From positions 1,364,001 to 1,428,000 of the forward strand of contig JAGYXB010000653.1 of NCBI GenBank assembly GCA_022495005.1: 64,000 nucleotides of DNA, read 5' to 3'. Both the position numbers and the translations under genes were made by a program. Each line of letters opens with the position of its first letter. Within the stretch, counting starts at the first letter, position 1. Below, one piece after another: positions 47,680-60,302 of the stretch. The DNA comes from Rhyacophila brunnea. Its lineage: Eukaryota > Arthropoda > Insecta > Trichoptera > Rhyacophilidae. The notes below the pieces were generated by a model, which searched no databases, had not been told where the DNA came from, and worked only from the letters and a program-made list of their open reading frames with translations.

Positions 47680-48699
47680 AGCTGAAGTACCCGGCTTCGC
47701 ACAGGATCGCTTCGTGGATATATTTATCTTAGATATTTAAAAAATAATAATAAGTAATTATCTTTTTAATATTAAAATATCGGTGTAATACAATATAGCA
47801 ATATTAAAATAATTCTAATAGGAGTAAACGTCAAACAAAAGAACACTAAATTAAAATCGAATCCAAAATATGCAAACGTTATTAATAGTATTAATATGAC
47901 GTAGTAAAAAAAAAACAAAATTGGATGGAACAAACAAACAACAAACTTTGTATTTTATATAAGCATGATTTAGAAACCTTCGCGAGTGTACGCACAAAAA
48001 CTGACAAATGTTTAATCGCAATCGGATGAATGGTATAGGAACGCATGCGAATAGAAGAAGAAGAAAATAGTTGTACTAATTCAGAAACCTTTGCGGGCGT
48101 GCGTACGACAACTGATCAAAATTTCATCGGAATCGGATGAATGGTATAAGAACGCATACGAATAGAAGAAGATAGAATATAAGAAAAAGAAGAAGACAAT
48201 GGTTGTAACACTTCAGAAACCTTTGCGGGCATAAGCACAACACCCGATCAAAATTTCATTGCGATCGGATGAATGGTATAGGAACGCATACGAATAGAAG
48301 AAGATAGAATAGAAGAAGAAGAAGAATATGGTTGTACTAATTCATAAATCTTAGCGGGTGTGCACACAACAATTGACGAAAGTTTCATCGTAATCAGATG
48401 AATGATATAGGAACGCATACAAGTAGAAGAAGAAGAAAAAGATAGTTATACTAATTCATAAACCTTTGCGGGTGTTGGCACAATAACTCACTAAAGTTTC
48501 ATCGTAATCGGATGAATGTTATAGGAACGCATACGGGACAAACAGACAGACATTCATTTATATACATATAAGGTATAGCCTATAACCTTCGCGCAAGTGC
48601 AAGCAATAAGTTGACAAAGTTTTATCGCAATCGGTTGAACGGTATGGCAGCACATTAAATACGAACAAACAAACAAATATTGATTTTTATATATTAGAT
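47680..48699 (+). repeat. Minisatellite of about 120-bp units in a retroelement-like tail
   Basis: After AAGTACCCGGCTTCGCACAG (47685 onward), six units start near 47972, 48083, 48215, 48344, 48459 and 48580. Each has AACCTTTGCGGG(T/C)GT, a TTTCATCGNAATCGGATGAA block, GGTATAGGAACGCATACG and then, in the first five, a variable GAA/AGAAG purine tract. Unit length varies from 111 to 132 bp mainly through the purine tract. Units 5 and 6 end in ACAAACAGACAGACATTCAT-type and ACAAACAAACAAATATTGAT sequence, like the 3' ends of widespread arthropod non-LTR elements. The array probably arose by tandem growth of such a tail. Confidence 0.8.
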
Positions 48700-48711
48700 G
48701 CGTATTTTACA

Positions 48712-48800
48712 GAGCAAGGGCCTGATGGAATTGGGAAATGGCTTATAATCATTCCTCGTAAAAAATCTGTTATAGTGGAACAACTTAGCCTTGAAATTCC
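48712..48800 (+). mobile_element. SINE family B, diverged 3' part (B5)
   Basis: CAGAGCAAGGGCCTGATGGA, then AATGGCTTATAATCATTCCT and CGTAAAAAATCTGTTATA align with the body of copies B1 and B2. No head is present. It is the most diverged copy of the family in the window. Confidence 0.55.
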
Positions 48801-50488
48801 GCAGATTGCGATTTACTCTACTGCGCCGATTTAAAATGGGTAAGTTGAATTATTTTTACCATTCTTATTTCCGGACTGCTCTTACATGAAGCTAATTGCA
48901 TCGTTTTCTCTCAATCGGTGTCGTTCTAATACGTCATATTATTTTCTGTTAAAACTATCAAACTCCACGATTATGTGGTATATTAATTTTATAATATAAT
49001 ATCACTATTGTCAAATATGTACAGGCCAACACGATTTCCATACATAATATTTCTAACGTCGTAAAGCATTAAATTTATTATGTATATAATATGTTATAGT
49101 ATAAAATTTAAACTAGATTATCATATTTTTGCAAATTCACTAGTTCATATATAATATGGGATCATGCTTTCCTCTTAAAACGATATTAGCTAAGAAGTGC
49201 GTAGAAGAATAAATACGATAAACAATTCCGATTAAAGTTTACAGGTATACAACAGATAAAGACTCCTCACAACGGAAACTAAAACAAAATTAAGAATAGA
49301 AAAAAAATGAGAGAGGCCTCCATTCACTTACCAATCTGACCTAGTATACGATTTATATAAAATAAACCATAGCCTCAGTATCACAAATTACTCTTTGCTT
49401 GAATACAAACCAAGTCGACTCTCTAAATGAGCAGATAGTAGGAGGAGAAACTCATGACAAACAAAAGTATCGACACATTCTTAACTTATTGATTGAATTT
49501 ATAAGCATGTGTTCCGGAAAGTCTATACACATCCTTAAGGATACATTTGGAAATATTATTAGAATTTCCGTATCCTTTATTTAGAAAGCTTTTCCATAAT
49601 AAAATGGTTTTGGTATATTTTAGTATGTATTTTGTTTCTTAGAAATATTTTTTATAGAATCGAAAATTTTTGCCGAATTTTATTAATGTATTTTTATTCT
49701 GATCTACAAATTACCAGAAGTCGTAAAATATATACTCATAAAAATAGTATATGACGTAGATTACAAAGAAAACGTTACGTTGAAAAAATATTTGCTATGA
49801 TTTATAATGATTTTTTTTATTTAAGTACTTAAGACAGAATAATTAATACTGACACAATATTGAATTATATATATTATATATATATATAATAATAATTTAT
49901 TGAATTGGAATAGTCTCAAAAATATACTTATTAAGATCATTGAAAACATATTGGATTGATTTAAATCCATGTATATCATTACAGTCCGGCAAAACACAAT
50001 GTATCGTGCAATCCTATAAAATACAACTGATATAAAACACATTCGGCCACTTAAATATCAGTATCAAAAGTAAACTCCCAAGTGTTTAATTATTGGTGTA
50101 ATATAATATGCACGTGAAACATGAATAAGCTTTGTGTAAGAGAGGTCCAAAAATCTAGAATTATGATACGTGACATGGAAAGGTGATAACGCGGATAGAT
50201 CACAGAGGAAACTAATGAATAAGGAACCATGCAAGTGTAGACTGTAATCATGCTACAGTGGGACCATGTGTACGGTACAAGTGATTCATAGTTGGGTTGA
50301 TATCGTTTTCTAACATTGTAACATACATTTTCGCAAACAATACAGATATAATTAACTATTTATTTTATTCAACGAATAACTTTATAATGATTTCAAATCA
50401 AAAACCAATCGCTAATTGTAGCTTGATTTGGAAGAACGTTGATGAGCAGGTATTAAAAGGCCAATAGTTAAAGTTTGTTGTCATTAGT
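48801..50488. other. AT-rich DNA, nothing recognised
   Basis: Contains a TA-rich tract at 49866-49890 and no supported gene. Confidence 0.5.
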
Positions 50489-50581
50489 ATGTCACATCGT
50501 AGCATAGTGGATAATGCGCGGATTAGGGCGTAAACCCAGGAGATGCAGGTTCGATTCCTGCCGGGTGTCTTATTTTTTTTT
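50489..50581 (+). mobile_element. tRNA-like head with T-run, probable SINE
   Basis: It has an exact A box (TAGCATAGTGG) and B box (GGTTCGATTCC), and a perfect 5-bp T stem (GCAGG...CCTGC). A T-run starts right after GGGTGTCTTA, as a polymerase III terminator would. The acceptor ends pair poorly, which argues against a functional tRNA. A later AGAAGTATTTTTAAAC suggests kinship with family C. Confidence 0.6.
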
Positions 50582-53500
50582 AAAAAGATTTTTTCTATTG
50601 GTTATAATATATTTTCTCAGAAGTATTTTTAAACATTAGTATGTATATTCAATACAGATATAAGTGCGAATCATTTTTGCCGTAATTATGGTGCCATTGT
50701 GAATTTCTTATAATGTGCTTGATGTGATAGAGGTGATCAAAATGATGAAATAGCAATAGGTTAACGGTTTCGTTTAAAAATTGAATAACTACTGGACAAA
50801 TGCAGTCATACCTCAGAGGAATGATATATAGAGAGGGCCTATTTTTAAGCAAAATGAAGCCGCGTTTCTAGCGTATAACGCACAGTAGAACAACGATTTT
50901 ATTATTATTAACTTAACTATGAAACGTTATACCATCGTGTTGCTTCTCAGTACGACCACCAAATTTAAACACAACATAGTTAACCATATGTTCTATTAAA
51001 ATAACTAAAAATAATTATCATTAACTTTATATTTAACACAAAAACAATAAATTTCAATAATTTAATAACACAGTTCTTAAATACATGTAAGCAGCCAAAT
51101 CAATTTTTTCCGGTGACGTTTTCATGTTTTTTAAATTCTATCTTCTCTAACGCATAGAGCGGAGATATAAGCGTGCCAAATGCTTACTCAGTCGCACTTA
51201 TGATTAATTTTTGTTCAAGCCTTGAGTCATACAGTGGCACCCTCTCAAAAGTCATTTCTAAAATCTGCAAAAGCTTGTAGCAGTAAGAACCGAGAACATT
51301 GGTAGGAATTAAGAGAGGTCTTCATCAGGATGAAAATCGACCCCGGCTGATAGTAATGATAATGAAAACATAATATAATTATACTTTATTGTATTTTATT
51401 TAAAGTCAACCAGCATTTTCAAAATAATAGAAGCTTTATATTATTATACATGATTGAGACAAACGTTCTATTAAATAATAATGTTAACCGCACAGAGATC
51501 CGGTTTGTATATTAAAATTTTTTCCCGTTAGGAAAAAGTGTGTCAAGAGGCTTCTAAAACATTTTCTCTATTCCAATGACGTTTGCATAACATATTCTTG
51601 CCTAAGGGCTTCAATATGAGAATGTAAATTTACCAAAAGGAAGGATTTCGGAAAGATTTCTTATGGCAGTTGCTTTTTACGACGGTTTGAAAAAGTCGTT
51701 TATTCGTATTCATAAAAATAAACGTTAAAATATTTCAAATCCATGGATTCGTATAATATAGATAACAGATTTTGTATTTTTTTTTAAATAATAAAATATC
51801 AATATCTATGAGTATAATAATAGAAAATAGTTTATTCTCACTAATTCAGTTTCAGTATTTGATTTAATCTCATAACCTGTACAATTTATCTCCTAGTATC
51901 GGCATTCTTCTGAATAATACTCCACTTATTGCTCATAGACTTGTTTCACCTTTAGGTCATGTATAATAATGAAATTGTGGGAGATGAATTGTGCTATCAA
52001 AGGAGTGCCGAAGACATAGTCGGCATTCTGACATCAACAAGTGATATATTGCTCTTTAGTTTCATTAGGAGTTTCGTTGTACCACGAATCTCTTGGAACC
52101 TATTGCCAGAAATACAAGGGAGTTTCATAAATTAGCATTCAATTGTGGTGGATACACTCACGACATATCACTTAAATAAATATGTTATGATATTGAGCTT
52201 AACTACTCTGAGAGCCTAAAAACCTACAAATAAAATGATTTTAAACAAAAAGTTGATTATCCGAGACAGCGAATTAGCATAGGTTCACATCCAAAGAGGC
52301 GGTGGATATTTTACATATAGGTACTTGAGATACCCAGGGTACCGGAGATTTTTTTTTATTCTGTCTTATAAAAAATATTGTATATTATACATATTTGTCT
52401 ATATATGTTACAATTATACAAATATATGTATTATTCCGATATAATATTGAAAGACACCAGTGTATGTAAGTTTTACTCAATAATGTTTTGTCAATTACGC
52501 TATTTTTTCATCACACTTTACAGAGTTATTTCGGTCCTTATGGCTAAATGCAATGACCCTCTTTTGTTCCTTTACTGTAATAAGTAGATCACTCTTGAAG
52601 AATAATTATTCAGTTGAATGACAGCTTGTAGAGTAAGATGAATAGATACGTAAATTATAATATGCTGTATTTTTTAAAAAAAAGATGATTTACGTTTTTT
52701 AATCACAGTTTAAAATGTTCAATCGTAAGTCTTATTAATCTGTCTGGGTAAAATTAAAATAATGATTAACATTTAAAAAATTTAAAGGTAGACTTAATTC
52801 TAGAATAATCTTTTACAAAATTAAAGATTTTAAATAAGAATCATCTGTAAAAACTATTACAAGCAAAGTTAATTAAATAATGGAGAGAGTTGAATCACAA
52901 AAAAGCTGTATAGGATATTTTAAAGTGTCAATGAAAAGCCAGCCAACTCTATACGGTGTTACCACGTCCATTACAAACTAACACCTTTCAATTATATAGT
53001 GGAGTCGGGAACAGAAATAAAATGGTTTCATTCAGGTACACGTTTAGGTTAGGTATAGTTTTTATTTTAAAACGGATATGCGTATATAAAAACAAACATA
53101 GGATTACAATAAAATTATTGATTGTGATACTATCAATGGAGATGTAAAGTAAATGAATGTTAAAGTACAGTGGTGACCGTTGATTTCTTATATAAATTCA
53201 TAATGATTTTTTCGTTTTGTAAAATAGGTAAGTATTGTTTTATTTTATAAGACGTAAGTTATTATTATCACGATGAAAAAATGCCATGTTTCATTGGTTA
53301 ATTTTTGTTTATCAAACATAATAATATATTGATAGGTATTAGAATGTCAGACTCATTTTCGTTATATTAACTATAAGTATGTTATTTTACTAGATGCGTG
53401 TATTTTATTGATCATCACCTCATTTCTCAATTGTCAAAATAATTATTCAAATATTAACAAAAAAATCTATTTTGCAATTATACGGATTTTCTGATATTAC

Positions 53501-55963
53501 CTGTTTGTAAAGTAAGAGGTTGTCCCATATTTTGATTCCTCCATTATTGCTAATATGGTTGATCCACTATTAAGTCTCGTACTTGGTTAACCGATGGATA
53601 TGTTATAATAATATTTTGATTTCTCAATATAAAATAATAACTTTTTTGGTTTAATCAGTCGTAGTGCCGTACTTAATTTAACCAACTATAAGGGTTCATA
53701 TTATCTCCAATTTAATACATATTTAATAAGAGGGAGAACAAGTTGATAAAATAAAATCATCAGTTTTGATTTATCGCGGTGAATTTAACTTTTTCCACTC
53801 AGGTGATTTTTTTTAACGTACTAGCTACTGTGATCAAAATTCGGAACTTTCTTGTAGAAGTTTAAAGTAGAAGACTTGTGATATTTATATTAAATAATAA
53901 TTAAATACTGCTCCGGCGAGTGAAAAATGTAAACCAAACCTAACCTTTAAATGCTTGTTATTGTTTAGTTTACTTGTATTTACACACCTCGAATGAGGTC
54001 TGCATACTTTTTCTGAGAGTGGATTATCATTGAAGTAATACCGAGCTCACGGAGTTACAGAAACCCTGTATTTAAAAATTGAATTGACATACTACTACAA
54101 CCAAATTATGCGGTAATGATGACAGTTTATTCTGCAATGATTGTTTATGAGACGAATCGTCAAAAGATTTTTAATATGCAATTGAATCGTAGATACTAGG
54201 TATATAATAATATATAATAATGTAGCATATTAAATGTTCACTGAATCAGCAGATTAACCATCTAAACCGTATTAAACGTATAATTATATCATCCATATCA
54301 AAAAATAAATACAGATGTGTTTGGTGTATACAAACGAGTTTCAATTCTACTAGCAAACAAAATATTAATTTTACTTTGTCCACCACATCTACCATAAGTA
54401 ATGCCAACAAGTTTTTAAATAATAAAAATTGAATATTACTCTGTTGTTATAGTAATTTGTTATTGATACAATTTAAATCAAAACAAAATGTTTTGAACAC
54501 AAATATTAGAAAAAAGTCCTAGAAAAAATGTTGAACAGTGTGAGATACGCAATCACTACATTTTGCAATATTACGCGCTAGATTCCATCTATATCCATCT
54601 TAGTAAAATCATTGACTCGATTAATTACAATGTTAGGCGCCTAATGTTAAGTTACAGGAGATAGAATTTCTAATCGAGACACACTGTCTTTAGATTTGCA
54701 ATATTTTATTTATCCCTCCAGTAAAACTTATATTATTTAAGATAATTTGAATTGATTGGATGCGGAAAGTCTACGTTGAGTAGAGTAACGGTAAGAAAAT
54801 AAACAGTAGGTGAAACCAGGACTGCTTAAATATAGGGGCACAAATTAAGTGGCACACGACTAAAGGATAACCGTGCAGGAAATGTCACCTACTCATCACA
54901 GTAGAATTTCAAAGGTGTGGATAGCGTTGTTGTTATTTCACAATATATCCCATAAAGGCTATTAGCCGCTAAGAGTAATTAATCACTTGGAGAGTAAAAG
55001 ATAATCCTACTGACCTAACGTTTGAATAGATTTTTTTTCTAATGTGCACGTTCTCGAGGTTTTCGCAAACTTGTGTATTCTCATTAATAAGAATCTAACA
55101 TTTTAAAATAGTATGTATAATTAATTAGAATTAAATAAAAAATATTAATTCAATTAAAAATACATATGTTTTATAATATTTTAATACTTTGACGCAAGTT
55201 TCAAAGCAGAGTTAATTCGCCCAATATGCATGTAAGAGAATTTAAAAAGTTTCTATTTTAATGAGCGCCCATTCCGTAAGATAATCATATTGCTTATCAT
55301 TTTAATGTTCAGATTAGGCGATAAATGTAAATGAATGTGTCGGTTTCCGCGTGCAGTCGCCAAAATGGTGTTAAGCCAACTAATAAATAACGCATTTTGG
55401 CATGCTAGGAATGTTTCGCAAAGTTTTACATAGTTCTGCAGGTTTAGCGGTCTCATATGGGAAAACAACACATTATACGAAAACCGTATCTACCCAGATG
55501 AGGATATAATATAACAGTTATGCAACACTGTATATATAACAAGGATATGTGTCTCCAGGTGGAAAGGAAACAATGCAATGTGCTTTTCGCGGTATGAAAA
55601 TACTTCCGCTATTCAAAATAATATAGTCAGAAGGACAATTTTAGGCTTAAACTACTTTATAATTTTAATGGATTTCGTCTGTTATCAGACTGTTGCGTAA
55701 AATAAAAAAATATATGATATGCTATTCATAATATATCTAGAATCTACGAAAAGATAGAAAAAAATATAGTGTATGGTTTTTAACACACCCTTGTGCAACA
55801 TTTCTTAAGATACGTGCAGATTTTGAGATTTATATTAATACGATCAGTTTATTAAACAATAATGTATTATACTAGAATATCGAATCAAGCTTGCTATATT
55901 TAGATTTAAAATCATACACGATAACATAATAATAATATATTAAAATAATTACACACTTGATGT
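50582..55963. other. Long AT-rich stretch, nothing recognised
   Basis: No convincing ORF, SINE head or inverted-repeat pair was found in these 5.4 kb, making it the emptiest part of the window. Two somewhat less AT-rich patches lie near 51130-51350 and 55260-55460; neither has a recognisable motif. Confidence 0.45.
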
Positions 55964-56199
55964 AATTTATGCAACGCTCGAAATGGAAATTTTTACCGGA
56001 GTGCTGGATAATTTTTCGAAAATATTAACATATTTATCTATTTTTTTATATTTTATAAAAATAAGTATGTTAGAATTTTTCGTTATGTGGCCCACCTAAA
56101 GTAATTAAGTTAAATATTTTTTTCGCTGGATCGACCGATAATTCCGGGAATTTTATGTACCGGAGCCGTACTTCGGCCATTTCGAGCTCTGAATTTATG
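55964..56199. mobile_element. hAT-like MITE, 220 bp, with perfect 8-bp duplication
   Basis: The element 55972-56191 is flanked by identical octamers AATTTATG (55964-55971 and 56192-56199). The ends CAACGCTCGAAATGG and CCATTTCGAGCTCTG are imperfect inverted repeats starting with CA and ending with TG, in hAT style. Further inside, TACCGGAG appears in both arms with poorer matching. It is non-coding. Confidence 0.8.
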
Positions 56200-56750
56200 A
56201 TAATATAACATAATATTGTGAATATTTTTAGTTTTATTAAATTTAATGTGTAATAATTAGTGTTTTATTATTTGAATTACTGGGAAATTATTTTATTGGA
56301 AACATAATATTATGTTTAAAGCATCATAAATAAATAATTGCAACCAACAAGAGCTTTATTGCAGAAATACCTAGTGCATTAGCGTGTTTACTTTATGCTA
56401 TCACGTGAACCGTGACATATTCTGTAATCGAGATGTTTTAATAATATACCGACAGCGTACACATAAATAAGAATTATGAAATTCAATTAATAAACAATAT
56501 TATTTACAAATGTTCAAAACAATAGTACAATAATAATTATTACTTTGCAAACTGCATTATATAATATATAACATAATCGTTATAAATTCATTTTTAATGG
56601 GAAACTATTTATTGTTTAGTATATTATAGTGTAGTCAGCTATTGGTTTCAAAGTAGATAAGTTATTTGTATTCTGATTTTATTCAGAATTTGGTATTCTT
56701 TTACCTCATCTTAATCAACAATTTCCTTTTTTTTTTTTAACATGTCTGCA
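56200..56750. other. AT-rich DNA, nothing recognised
   Basis: Spacer between the MITE and the LINE insertion. A T-run of about 12 lies at 56727-56738. Confidence 0.5.
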
Positions 56751-57478
56751 AAAGTAAGTTCGAATATCTTCTTCCACGGCGCTACATCCCGGGGTAGGAT
56801 TTGGCCTCCTCCACAACCGCTCTCCACTCACTCCGGTCTCTCGCCACACTTCTCCAGTTACCGGGTCTTCCTATAATATGAAGCCAGTCCACTTCTACGG
56901 CGTCAGCCCATCTCCTTCTTGGACGGCCTCTGGGTCTCTTCCGTTGGGGTAGCCACTTCGTCATGATCTTTGGCGCTCTAACTTCAGACATTATCTCCAC
57001 ATGTCCCGCCCATCGTAGTCTTTGGGACTTACAGTATCTTATGATTGTTTGCTGTTCAATCAGCTCTTCCAACTCGTGGTTCATTTTTATTCTGTAGTTC
57101 CCATATTCCAACGTGGGTCCAAAGATTTTGCGGAGTATTTTGCGCTCGAAGACAGCTAATTTGTTTTCCTCGTTTTGAGTTAAGCACCAAGTCTCACAGC
57201 CGTAAGTGACCACTGGCCTTATAATTGTTTTATAAATTAGAAGTTCACTTCTTCGGCCCAGAATTTTTGACTCCACCAGTCGCTTGCAGGCATGCCAGCA
57301 TTTATTCCCGGAGATAAGGCGGATTTTTATCTCCTCTGCTGTCTTATTTTGGGTATTTAGGCTGGATCCGAGATACGTGAACTTCTCCACCCCTTCATAT
57401 ACATGCTGTCCTATGTCAATATTCTGCAGCGGTACCTGATCGCGTGTGCTGACCATATACTAAAGTAAGTTCGAATAT
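56751..57478 (-). mobile_element. 5'-truncated LINE insertion with 17-bp target duplication
   Basis: The insert 56768-57461 is bounded by identical 17-mers AAAGTAAGTTCGAATAT (56751-56767 and 57462-57478). On the minus strand it starts inside the reverse transcriptase gene just before codon 1 of the ORF listed below. It ends only 14 bases after the stop codon with CGTGGAAGAAG. There is no poly(A); the end is a short GAAG-like tail. Truncation at the 5' side and a long duplication are typical of target-primed reverse transcription. Perfect flanks and an undamaged frame indicate a young insertion. Confidence 0.9.
56782..57456 (-). CDS. LINE endonuclease/reverse transcriptase, C-terminal 224 residues
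   Basis: The open frame covers the region after the reverse transcriptase catalytic motifs. Motifs in order: FTYLGS (26-31), RPVVTYGCETW (80-90), FERKILRKIFGP (103-114), RLRWAGHV (146-153), GRPRRRWADAV (177-187), RDRSEWR (206-212) and the terminal SYPGM. This series is common to the C termini of many arthropod non-LTR retrotransposon proteins. The endonuclease domain and the YxDD catalytic box are absent because of 5' truncation, so the product would be inactive and the ATG is only the first Met in frame. No stops or frameshifts occur. It shares the FExKILRxI and WAGHV-type motifs with the relics at 1-225, 41040, 61330 and 61745. The clade was not determined. Confidence 0.9.
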   Translation of the reverse strand: MVSTRDQVPLQNIDIGQHVYEGVEKFTYLGSSLNTQNKTAEEIKIRLISGNKCWHACKRLVESKILGRRSELLIYKTIIRPVVTYGCETWCLTQNEENKLAVFERKILRKIFGPTLEYGNYRIKMNHELEELIEQQTIIRYCKSQRLRWAGHVEIMSEVRAPKIMTKWLPQRKRPRGRPRRRWADAVEVDWLHIIGRPGNWRSVARDRSEWRAVVEEAKSYPGM

Positions 57479-58001
57479 GGTCATAATAAAAATCAAGATT
57501 TATGGTAAGTGGTGAATTTCACTTAGTCAACGTGATTTAACCCTTAGAACTTTGCATATAAAGTACCATTCAGATATTTCTTAGATATTGTATCTGCCAC
57601 TGCTAAACTTTGCGACTCTTTTTAAATGTAGGTATGTATTATAATTATCTCTCTAGCGATACCTTTAATCATCATCCGCATGACTGAAGGTATTTAATGA
57701 CCTGTAACTTACATTGCTTTATCTAGCAATCGAATGGGCGACCTGCTTCTTCCGTTTCTACCTTAGATGTTTTCGCTGGCGATAGGATTTTTCAAATACC
57801 AATTTTACTTTTTATATAATATGTACCTTGCAAACAAGCTCAACGTTACTCTCTGGAGACAGGTTTTGGAAAGAGTAATATCACGCATGACATTATTTAT
57901 GAATTTTGTTTGGTAAAATAAAATTCAAAAATATTTTTTTCACATCATAATAGTAAAGTAAAAGTAAAAAAATAAATTATGTTAGCCAACAAAAATTTAC
58001 G
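57479..58001. other. AT-rich DNA, nothing recognised
   Basis: No supported feature. Confidence 0.5.
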
Positions 58002-58236
58002 TTATGGCCGTCCGGTAACGTGTCGGCCTATAATGTCATAGGTCCCGGGTTCCGTTCGTGTGTCTGGAGAAAATCACTTGCTGTTTTTCAATGTGTGTTT
58101 GGATCCAGAATATGGATCAAATAAGTTAGGCAAGTGGTTAATATACATTTATCATAAAAAAATATAAAAATCTTCCACACTGTTGATGTCCACTCATATT
58201 ATGATCTTTTCAGGATTAATTATGATAAAAAATATA
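58002..58236 (+). mobile_element. SINE family B, copy B3
   Basis: The head has ATGGCCGTCCGGTAACGTG and a degenerate B-box region (GGTCCCGGGTTCCGTTCG). The body has TGTTTTTCAATGTGTGTTTG, ATATGGATCAAATAAGTTAG, GCAAGTGGTTAATATACATT and ATGATCTTTTCAGGAT. It is full length but diverged from B1, and the head is the most altered part. Confidence 0.75.
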
Positions 58237-59381
58237 ATTTAGGTAAATTTATATATTATTTTTGTATTCGTAAAGCAATGGATAGATGGATCGAGAAAAC
58301 AAAGGATTAGAATACTGACCCAAAGAGTGAAAGGCATTGAGCTATGGCCCGAACTCATTACCATCACTTTACGCGCTGTCATGCTGTGATAGTAATAGAC
58401 ACGTAGATATAGAGACTGTAACGAATCACTATCTCTATATTAGCATGACAGCACGTGGCGTGATGGTAATGTGTTCGAGCCATTATAATCTCACTCAGCC
58501 CACCATTTTTCTATTATTTTCATTTATTAAGTAAGTTGCTGTGTTCATAGTATTCATCTGTACACACAATGAAAGAGCATCCGTGATTGGTACCAGTGCA
58601 GTTCAACCAAACTGTTCTTTGTAGCAGATGGTGGAGCATAGTATACCCTAATGGTGGTCGACCCCCAATAGGGGATACGATAAGACTAAGAATCCACCCT
58701 ACTAATAAAATTCCGCACTCACCTAAGTACCTATACCTATAATAATATCATAGTAATTTTTTTATTTTCCATAATTAATTGAGAAATTTTTTGTGTATTT
58801 TTTAAATATTTAAAAATGCTTTTGTATCCAGTGTTTTCGTAAAAATACAATTTTACGTGTATCCTAGTATGTAGGTACATTCAAAAATTAAAAATTTCAT
58901 TAGACAAGCCAACCATTTTGACACTCTTATGAAAAAGAAAATATCCACGCGTATGTAGGTACGGCGCGCACGTGTGCTAAACACACCCAGCGTGTAGACA
59001 CTTTGAAAAAATTGAAAGTTAGAAAATTGGAACGAAAGCACTTTCGGCGCCTGTTTCTAAAGTTTATGTTGTATTTGGTGTCCCGCGCGGAGCACAAAGC
59101 GAATCATAATTTCGGAAGGATTTTTTTTTCGTCAGAGACTCCCGTTGGGGGTAGTTTATATCTGATCGTACACCTACCAGCATAACAGTGCAGGACCGAA
59201 ACAATGACTTATTTTAATAGTAAATAATATCAATAATTATTTAAAAAAAAAAAAAAAACAGTAATTTACTCCCACATAATTCAGGTTGTATATTATCCAT
59301 TTTAAAAATACTTGTAGGTTAAATCCATTACATCTTTACACTGGCTCAAAGAAAAGTTGAAAAAAATACAAAGTAATAATT
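58237..59381. other. No supported feature; CpG-richer patch at 58945-59180
   Basis: The patch contains GGCGCGCACGTGTG and GTGTCCCGCGCGGAGC and has open frames of about 60 codons on both strands, none recognised. It could be promoter-like or a transposon relic. An A-run of about 16 lies near 59241-59256. Confidence 0.4.
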
Positions 59382-59455
59382 CTAACCCGTCGCGGGATTT
59401 ACGCCTGCATACACGGCATCAGAGATGAGCATTCTACCAACTACATCACGATGGG
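59382..59455 (-). mobile_element. tRNA-like sequence, probable SINE head
   Basis: The minus strand has an A-box-like GATGTAGTTGGTAGAATGCTC and a degenerate B box (GGCGTAAATCCCGCGACGGG). Acceptor pairing is poor. The body was not matched to another copy in the window. Confidence 0.5.
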
Positions 59456-60302
59456 GAATTAGTTATTTTAATACCACTAATAATCACCGGTTTTAAAACA
59501 ATGTACTTACATACTAATTGGATTAACAAAAAGTATAGCTCATGGAACATATTGGGCATCAATTTACACAACGCAACAAAATAATAAGCATATTTTGAAA
59601 AATATTTATTGATCTATATTCATGGCAATCATGTTCTTCCAAAGTAACCATTTTGGGCTAAATGATATACATAGAATATTATGTATTTCACTGTAACTGG
59701 TATAATATAAAAATAACTTCACTTACTTCAGATCTATTAATTGCAAATATAGGATTTATAGTGATTCTACAAAAATATACTATCTAGGTACATGAGTATA
59801 GATTGAAGATTTTGTAATCCTTACAAAAGTACTTTTTGGTATTATACTTCAATGCAATACTTAGCTATCTTACTTCTTTTTGGTCCCCAGCAGCGTGTGA
59901 CTATTCCTGTAAGCTATTTTTACATGCTTCACTCCATCGTTCAAGTAAACTCGTACTATTGACATTTTTCGCTTCTCATCTATGTGGTTGTTTAGCGATG
60001 TTTACATGTTTAATTGAAGCAGCAGAAGTTTAGTAACATGTATTGCCTTATATATACATATAAACGGTAGCAATTAGACGCAATATGGAAACAAATTATT
60101 TTTCCACACGCATTCAACGAACGACCAACGAGCATACTATGAAACATCTGAGTTTTTGCGACCGTAAATACCACAACGATAAAACTACCAGGTATCATGT
60201 CGTGATCAATATTAAGTTACACATTTCCATGCTCGCTCCGCATGAGACAAATTGTTGTTTAACACGTTTTCACAGCGGCAGTAAAATTCTCTGTGTTCAC
60301 AA
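59456..60302. other. AT-rich DNA, nothing recognised
   Basis: Short open frames here show no domain. The 89-codon frame starting at 60085 ends inside the following MITE and is not supported. Confidence 0.45.

Noticed and set aside
47972..48690. CRISPR-like array
   Set aside because: Repeat units are about 120 bp, imperfect and without unique spacers of uniform length. The context is eukaryotic, so a minisatellite is the proper reading.
50489..50571. Functional tRNA gene
   Set aside because: A box, B box and T stem are good, but the acceptor ends do not pair and the anticodon stem is unclear. Similar tRNA-like heads recur with SINE bodies in the window.
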